DNA from: an uncultured Fibrobacter sp.
Lineage (GTDB): Bacteria; Fibrobacterota; Fibrobacteria; Fibrobacterales; Fibrobacteraceae
Direction: 5' to 3'
DNA: 8,962 nucleotides
NCBI GenBank assembly: GCA_937891805.1
Contig: CALATK010000101.1
Span: 1 to 8,962, forward strand
The notes under the pieces were generated by a model. The model ran no database searches. It was not told the DNA's origin and worked only from the letters and a program-made list of their open reading frames with translations. Made by a program: the position numbers and the translations under genes. Positions within the stretch are counted from its first letter, which is position 1. Every line of letters begins with the position of its first letter. This document shows, one piece after another, positions 4,410 through 8,962 of the stretch.

Positions 4410-6917
4410 GTGCAAAAAGAACCCCGTTCGGTAATATTTTTTACCCTGCTGCTTTTTGTGGTGGGCGTCAATTTGTCATTTGCTGCATGGGATGGGAAAA
4501 CCAAAACGAAGCCCTCCAAAACAGAAACCATAGACAAGCAGGAATATTTTCTCATTGAGAATGAGGCGAATCTAGCCTGGTTTGCCGATTCCGTGAATTC
4601 AACTTCTGGGACAATCAACATTAATGCCAAGCTGATGGCTCCGCTGGATATGGGGCACAAGCTGTTTATGCCCATAGCCTCCGGTTCTGGAGCCATAATG
4701 TTTGGCGGAGTCTTTGATGGAAACAACCAGACTATTTCAAACCTGTATCTGAATTCTGAGGAATTGGGCGAGATTCCCGGAGCCTTCTGCCCAGCGAAAT
4801 ATCCCAAGTGCAATGCCCAGAATGTAGGCCTTGTCGGTGTTCTTAATGGCGGAACCATCAAGAACCTGAATCTACAAGATGTGGATATTCTGGCGGCAAC
4901 TAACAAGGGTGTATCCGGTGGCAAGGACAACCCGATTTCTGTGGGACCTTTTGTAGGATTCCAAAGGGGCGGAACCGTTGAAAATTGCTTTGTAACGGGA
5001 GAAATTCTCACGAGTGGCAAGGGCAACAGTATTGGCGGCCTTGTGGGTAACGCATGGAAAGGAAGCATTAATAACAGCCTGAGTACGGTTGATGTCTGGG
5101 TAAGCGGCGACGAATCCTATGTGGGAGGCGTTGTGGGTTCTATCCGTGAAGGAGAAGGTGTTACGGGAGGTGTTTCTGTCGATGCCTGCGTGTACGATGG
5201 GAGCATCATTATCAATAGCGGGAACGGCACTGCCGGTGGCGTTGTAGGCTATTATGAAAGGGGGGCGCTATCTGTTTCTAGGTCCTATTTCGACACGGAC
5301 ATTATTGAAGACGGGTTAGGAAAGATTGCCGATGGCTTGACAATGGAAGGTACTATTTCCAGTGCCAAGAACCTCAACATAGGCAAGGTGGTTTGCGATC
5401 TGAATGGCGGTCAGTGGGCAAATAATGCTTGTTCTAAGGAAGGCTCGTGGGGTATTGGTGCTGCCCATATAACCCTCAACGACATATCACTGGATGCCAA
5501 TGGGAATGTGGTTTACCAGATTAGTTTTAATGCCAACGAGGGGACGTTTACAAGCGGAGCCAAGTATACCAAGTTCCTTAAGGCGGAAGACTTGATTACA
5601 GCTGACGAAATATCGACTCCCGTCCATGGCGATACTGTCTTTGGCGGCTGGGCTTTGACCTCCGATGCGGCGCAACCTACCGAGAATTTGGGCACGGTGA
5701 AGGGGCCCCAGACGATTTATGCTTATTGGAAAACCATGTATCTGATTACCTTTGATGCTACGACTAAGGGAGTCTTTGATGCAGATGGAGAAGCACCGTC
5801 GAATTTAAAGAAAAAGCTGGTTGCCGCGGGTGACAAAATTGATGTGGATGGAATTGGAGTACCGCGGTATGCTAAAGATGGAACGGTATACTACTTTGCC
5901 GGTTGGGCCGCCACTGAAGATGCTACCGAGGCCTTGAACGATTTTGGCGCGGCTTCAGAACAAAAGACATTCTATGCCGTCTGGGTTGCGGCGCCCACTT
6001 ATGTGGTAACTTTCAACACCCACGGGTTCGGTACGACAGAAGTCTATGTTCAGGAAAATGCCCGGAATGACCAGACTGTGGCTCAGCCCGAAAACCCTGA
6101 GGCTACAGGTTATGAATTTGAAGGGTGGTTCGGTCTTGAGGATGGCGACGATGCATTTGACTTCAGTACGATTATAACAGGGGATACGGTAATTCATGCC
6201 AAGTGGTCTCCTGTAGACTATACCATTACATACGAATTGAACGGTGGAAAAAACAATTCCAAGAATCCCGCCTCGTACAATATCAAGAGTGAAAGTATTG
6301 AACTGAAGAACCCCTCAAAGACAGGTTATGCATTTGAAGGCTGGTATTATGATAAAAAATTCTCCATGCCTGCGGTACAGATAACCGAGGGCTCTACGGG
6401 AGACAAGGCTTTGTTTGCCAAATGGTCTGTCAAGACATTCCCCATTGTCTACATGGCAGGCTCCTATGGTGTAGAGGTGGTGCCATCGGATGTAAAGCAG
6501 TACGACGTTCCCATCAATCTGAGGGGGGCCTCCTATACGAGGGAAGGATACCTTCAGGACGGCTGGTCCACCAAGAATGGAGGCTCCAAGGTTTATGAGC
6601 TGGATGCCGTCTACAAGCAGAACAGCACCTTGACCCTATACCCTTATTGGGTAGAAGACCCGACATATAAAAAAGACCCCTCTTCTATAAGGGACTTCGC
6701 CTCTGTGAGGATTCATGGTTTCGGCATTGTGGTCCAAAACCGCGGGCTGGAAATAGTCAACGCAAGGCCCGGTGCCGCCGTGTCCGTGATGGATATGCAG
6801 GGACGCTTGGTTCGGAAAGGTGTCGCCGGTTCTACCGGGTTTAGGGTGACCGGTCTTGTTCCTGGGAATTACGTGGTGCGGGTAAACGGAGTGGTCCGCC
6901 AGGCCCGCATCCGCTAG
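4410..6917 (+). CDS. Secreted surface protein with GLUG-like and InlB-type repeats and C-terminal sorting-like domain
   Basis: This 835-residue exported protein is of a type familiar from Fibrobacter. Residues 1-26 form a signal peptide: MQKEPR, a hydrophobic core (SVIFFTLLLFVVGV), cleavage near SFA-A. The mature start AWDGKTKTKP and the LAWFADSVNS motif (55-64) are typical of Fibrobacter surface proteins. Residues 138-297 hold about five GLUG-like units built around GGLVG, GGVVG and similar (138, 177, 208, 238, 276), likely a beta-helix. Residues 369-747 contain five degenerate InlB B-repeat (Listeria-Bacteroides) units of about 70-80 residues, each with an F-G-W type core and ending in YW, VW or KW (440, 525, 599, 672, 747). 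Residues 765-835 look like a type IX secretion sorting domain (VMDMQGRLVRKG, VPGNYVVRVNG, basic end). A role in adhesion or surface display is inferred; no catalytic domain is visible. The stop codon overlaps that of the convergent transporter. Confidence 0.85.
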   Translation: MQKEPRSVIFFTLLLFVVGVNLSFAAWDGKTKTKPSKTETIDKQEYFLIENEANLAWFADSVNSTSGTININAKLMAPLDMGHKLFMPIASGSGAIMFGGVFDGNNQTISNLYLNSEELGEIPGAFCPAKYPKCNAQNVGLVGVLNGGTIKNLNLQDVDILAATNKGVSGGKDNPISVGPFVGFQRGGTVENCFVTGEILTSGKGNSIGGLVGNAWKGSINNSLSTVDVWVSGDESYVGGVVGSIREGEGVTGGVSVDACVYDGSIIINSGNGTAGGVVGYYERGALSVSRSYFDTDIIEDGLGKIADGLTMEGTISSAKNLNIGKVVCDLNGGQWANNACSKEGSWGIGAAHITLNDISLDANGNVVYQISFNANEGTFTSGAKYTKFLKAEDLITADEISTPVHGDTVFGGWALTSDAAQPTENLGTVKGPQTIYAYWKTMYLITFDATTKGVFDADGEAPSNLKKKLVAAGDKIDVDGIGVPRYAKDGTVYYFAGWAATEDATEALNDFGAASEQKTFYAVWVAAPTYVVTFNTHGFGTTEVYVQENARNDQTVAQPENPEATGYEFEGWFGLEDGDDAFDFSTIITGDTVIHAKWSPVDYTITYELNGGKNNSKNPASYNIKSESIELKNPSKTGYAFEGWYYDKKFSMPAVQITEGSTGDKALFAKWSVKTFPIVYMAGSYGVEVVPSDVKQYDVPINLRGASYTREGYLQDGWSTKNGGSKVYELDAVYKQNSTLTLYPYWVEDPTYKKDPSSIRDFASVRIHGFGIVVQNRGLEIVNARPGAAVSVMDMQGRLVRKGVAGSTGFRVTGLVPGNYVVRVNGVVRQARIR

Positions 6918-7804
6918 GGCTTCTTGCGGCTCATCCAGCTGAGCACCAGGTTCTGCCAGACCACGTAGCAGGTGGGGGCAAGGGCCACCACCGGGCCTGC
7001 GTAAAGCGTAGATATCCAGATGACCAGGGTGGTGTTCTTTTGACCCATGCTCTGGGAACCTTCGATGGGCCTACGATTCCTTTCGCAGAACCAGCCTAGC
7101 CAGAACAGCAATAGACAAAGCACTAGTGAAATTCCCGCCATCCACGGGAGTTTTCCGCTGTTCCACAGATCCATGAATCCCATTTCCCGAATGTCGAAAC
7201 TGGCCTTTGCAAGAATCACGAATACGGAAAATGTCCACACGAACATGGTGTACTTCTGGAACTTGGCCGCCCTGTCGGCAAGTTCCGGGTAAAAGGCCCG
7301 AAGTCCAAGCGCAAAAGCCAGCGGGATGCTGATGATGGGCTGGATGGTGTTGAAAATTTTCCAGGCGATTTCAGAGAGGCTCGCGTCCGCTCCGGTCAGA
7401 TAGCCAAAAATTAGCGGGATGGAGAAGCAGGCGATCAGGTTTCCGCTCAGGAATATTTTCAGGGCCAGAGATGCCGAACCGCCCAGCATTTTCGCCATGG
7501 CGGGAGCTGCGTTTGCAGGCGGACACAGGGCGATAATTGCCCCTCCCAAGAGTACTTCCCGCGGGAGGTTGAACGCAGTAACGATGGCCCACAAGATTCC
7601 GATGAGAATCAGGCTTGCCACGAAGGCTCGAATCTCAATCTTGAAGGTGTATCCGTGGGTCTGGGGCGGGATTTTGGTCACGAAGGTAAGGAACATCATG
7701 GTGCCGATCAAAAACGGCATCAAGGGAGACAACACATGGGCCTGGGGAATCAAAATTCCGAGTAAAATGGCCACAGGCATCAAGATGGCACGCAAATTTT
7801 TCAT
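6914..7804 (-). CDS. Bile acid:sodium symporter family (BASS/SBF) transporter
   Basis: This 296-residue inner-membrane protein has about nine hydrophobic segments and the marks of the BASS family, which couples sodium entry to uptake (occasionally efflux) of organic anions. The first conserved region is ALCPPANAAPAMAKMLGGS (about residues 92-110), equivalent to the family's sodium-site segment after TM3. It is followed by LALKIFLSGNLIACFSIPLI. The second is the late QSMGQKNTTL segment (251-260), equivalent to the family's G-x-Q-N-(S/T) motif, leading into VVWQNL (281-286). The length is normal for the family. The ATG at 7804 follows no Shine-Dalgarno site; TAAATTTG on the same strand ends 8 bases upstream and may be a promoter element. 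It runs divergently from the potassium transporter (96-bp gap) and converges on the secreted protein gene. The substrate cannot be told; bile acids themselves are unlikely, and pyruvate, pantoate or other carboxylates are family precedents. Confidence 0.8.
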   Translation of the reverse strand: MKNLRAILMPVAILLGILIPQAHVLSPLMPFLIGTMMFLTFVTKIPPQTHGYTFKIEIRAFVASLILIGILWAIVTAFNLPREVLLGGAIIALCPPANAAPAMAKMLGGSASLALKIFLSGNLIACFSIPLIFGYLTGADASLSEIAWKIFNTIQPIISIPLAFALGLRAFYPELADRAAKFQKYTMFVWTFSVFVILAKASFDIREMGFMDLWNSGKLPWMAGISLVLCLLLFWLGWFCERNRRPIEGSQSMGQKNTTLVIWISTLYAGPVVALAPTCYVVWQNLVLSWMSRKKP

Positions 7805-7812
7805 GACGGCGC

Positions 7813-7820
7813 CAAATTTA
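7813..7820 (-). promoter_or_regulatory. Candidate -7-type promoter element for the BASS transporter
   Basis: On the minus strand TAAATTTG matches the TAnnTTTG element known from Bacteroidetes promoters, 8 bases before the ATG at 7804. It would give a transcript with little or no leader. A short A/T-rich match can arise by chance. Confidence 0.35.
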
Positions 7821-7884
7821 GCTTTTTAGTCGAAGGCTGGTTTCCATCAATCGAACAACTCTCAACTCATAACTGACAACTATT

Positions 7885-7900
7885 TGCTATATTCCCCCCC
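7885..7900 (+). promoter_or_regulatory. Extended -10 promoter candidate placing transcription start at the potassium transporter ATG
   Basis: TGC followed by TATATT (7888-7893) is an extended -10 box. Seven C residues follow and then the ATG at 7901, so the expected start of transcription is at the start codon. No purine-rich ribosome binding site can exist in the C-run. CTGACA at 7873-7878 resembles a -35 box but is only 9 bases away, too close to pair with this -10. Confidence 0.5.
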
Positions 7901-8962
7901 ATGTTGCGTTCCAAGTACCAGGGCCTGCGTTTTGCCGACGGCCCCGTTGCCAAGAAGAAACAGACCAACCCCATCACGCTGGTGGTGCTGGGCTACTTGT
8001 TGCTTATTCTTGTTGGCGCTATTTTGCTTCGACTTCCGGTATCGCTCCGGACGCCCATCTCCTTCTTGGAAGCCCTGTTTACCGCCACTTCTGCCGTGTG
8101 CGTCACTGGACTTTCTGTGCTGGATATCAGCAGTACGTTTACCCACTTTGGCGACTGGGTCCTGCTGGTGCTGATGCAGCTGGGCGGTCTTGGAATCATG
8201 ACGGTATCTACCACCTTGATTCTTTTGGCGGGCATGCACCCTGGCTTTAACCACCAGTCCGTGCTGCTTTCGGCTTTTTCTCAAGAGGGAAATATCGACC
8301 CTTCGAAAATCCTGAAGGCGGTTCTGCCCTTCACCTTTATTCTGGAACTCATCGGGGCGGCGGTCTATTTTACCCAGTTCTCTGGCGCCACGCTCTACGA
8401 CCGCATATTCGTTTCGGTGTTCCAGGCGGTAAGTTCTTTCTGTAATGTGGGCTTTACCCTGTTCCCGGATTCCCTGGTGCAGTTCCAGCTGAACCCCCTG
8501 GTGAACCTTTCCACTTGCGTGCTGGCCCTGGCGGGGGGATTTGGTTTCTTGGCCGTGACGGAACTCCAGTATGTGTTTGACTTTAAGCAGCGCAAGGTCC
8601 GGAAAATTTCGCTCCATACCCGCATTGCGACCTTCGGCACCCTGTTCGTGGTGGCGGCCAGCGTGCTGGTGTTCTCGCTTACGGAATGGAACAATACCCT
8701 TGGTGACCTGAGCGTTGGGCAGAAGTTTGAATCCACCCTGTTCATGGCCTTTACCAGCCGCACCGCTGGGCTCAACACGGTAGATGTTCCCGGCCTGTGT
8801 GCCAGCTCCCTGTTCTTCTTTATCGTCATCATGTTCATTGGTGCAAACCCCGGCAGCTGCGGTGGTGGTGTGAAGGTGACTACCGCTGCAGTGATTGGGC
8901 TTTTGGGGTTCAACCGCCTGCTGGGGCGCGAAAAGACCCAGGTTCTTGGTCGCACAATTCCC
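7901..8962 (+). CDS. TrkH/KtrB-type potassium transporter, channel subunit (C-terminus beyond window)
   Basis: This is the membrane subunit of a Trk/Ktr potassium uptake system; it normally works with a cytoplasmic nucleotide-binding TrkA/KtrA partner, which is not in the window. The first 354 residues of an expected 430-500 are visible. The fourfold pseudo-repeat is clear from its pore loops: P1 TATSAVCVTGL (61-71), P2 VSSFCNVGF (177-185), P3 TSRTAGLNTVD (285-295) and P4 GANPGSCGGGVKVTT (314-328). Each supplies a glycine to the selectivity filter. Between them lie the usual paired membrane helices; GGLGIM (95-100) after the second helix is a family hallmark. The basic N-terminus (about residues 1-20) is cytoplasmic. 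The start at ATG 7901 is supported by the promoter spacing and by lack of any earlier in-frame start before the promoter. P4 has Cys320 where many relatives have Thr. The family call is secure; Ktr versus Trk subtype is open, with the length and P1 sequence leaning to KtrB. Confidence 0.93.
   Translation, partial: MLRSKYQGLRFADGPVAKKKQTNPITLVVLGYLLLILVGAILLRLPVSLRTPISFLEALFTATSAVCVTGLSVLDISSTFTHFGDWVLLVLMQLGGLGIMTVSTTLILLAGMHPGFNHQSVLLSAFSQEGNIDPSKILKAVLPFTFILELIGAAVYFTQFSGATLYDRIFVSVFQAVSSFCNVGFTLFPDSLVQFQLNPLVNLSTCVLALAGGFGFLAVTELQYVFDFKQRKVRKISLHTRIATFGTLFVVAASVLVFSLTEWNNTLGDLSVGQKFESTLFMAFTSRTAGLNTVDVPGLCASSLFFFIVIMFIGANPGSCGGGVKVTTAAVIGLLGFNRLLGREKTQVLGRTIP

Noticed and set aside
4238..5068. 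276-residue minus-strand open frame
   Set aside because: It is antisense to the signal peptide and GLUG region of the secreted protein and to the terminator and promoter region; the protein has no recognisable domain.
7880..8617. 245-residue minus-strand open frame, with another at 8395-8955
   Set aside because: Both are antisense to the potassium transporter, whose four pore loops make the plus strand clearly the coding one. Their Gln/His/Lys-rich products look like reverse-frame artefacts.

Overview
The window appears to be two unrelated pieces of bacterial DNA joined near position 1000. The left piece (1 to about 1000) is AT-rich and carries two minus-strand genes of Clostridia type. One is the 3' end of a D-Ala-D-Ala carboxypeptidase (dacF-like), cut at the junction. 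The other, downstream of it, is the 5' part of glucose-6-phosphate isomerase (pgi), cut by the window edge. The right piece (about 1000 to 8962) is visibly richer in GC and resembles Fibrobacter. Its 835-residue surface protein has the typical Fibrobacter N-terminus (AWDGKT, then LAWFADSVNS), GLUG-like and InlB-type repeats, and a short C-terminal sorting-like domain.

Layout of the right piece: the C-terminal part of an alkaline-phosphatase-fold sulfatase or LTA-synthase-like enzyme, missing its front at the junction (to 1472); an intrinsic terminator (1518-1550); a complete 883-residue RND/MMPL-type membrane exporter (1566-4217); an intergenic region with a terminator, a perfect 7-bp inverted repeat and a strong ribosome binding site (4218-4409); the secreted repeat protein (4410-6917); a convergent BASS-family transporter (6914-7804, minus) whose stop codon shares CTAG with the previous gene; and a divergent TrkH/KtrB-type potassium transporter running off the right edge (7901-8962).

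These genes do not form an obvious joint pathway. They are mostly envelope and transport functions in separate transcription units: one terminator after the sulfatase, one after the exporter, then a convergent and a divergent pair. The exporter and the potassium transporter both have TATATT exactly 7 bases before an ATG and no Shine-Dalgarno sequence. This suggests leaderless transcripts, while the secreted protein has a classical AAGGAG site. I found no RNA genes, CRISPR arrays, insertion sequences or clear undescribed system. The points most worth checking are the junction, the leaderless-start pattern, and a dispersed palindromic repeat inside the exporter gene. No gene-free stretch exceeds 300 bases.
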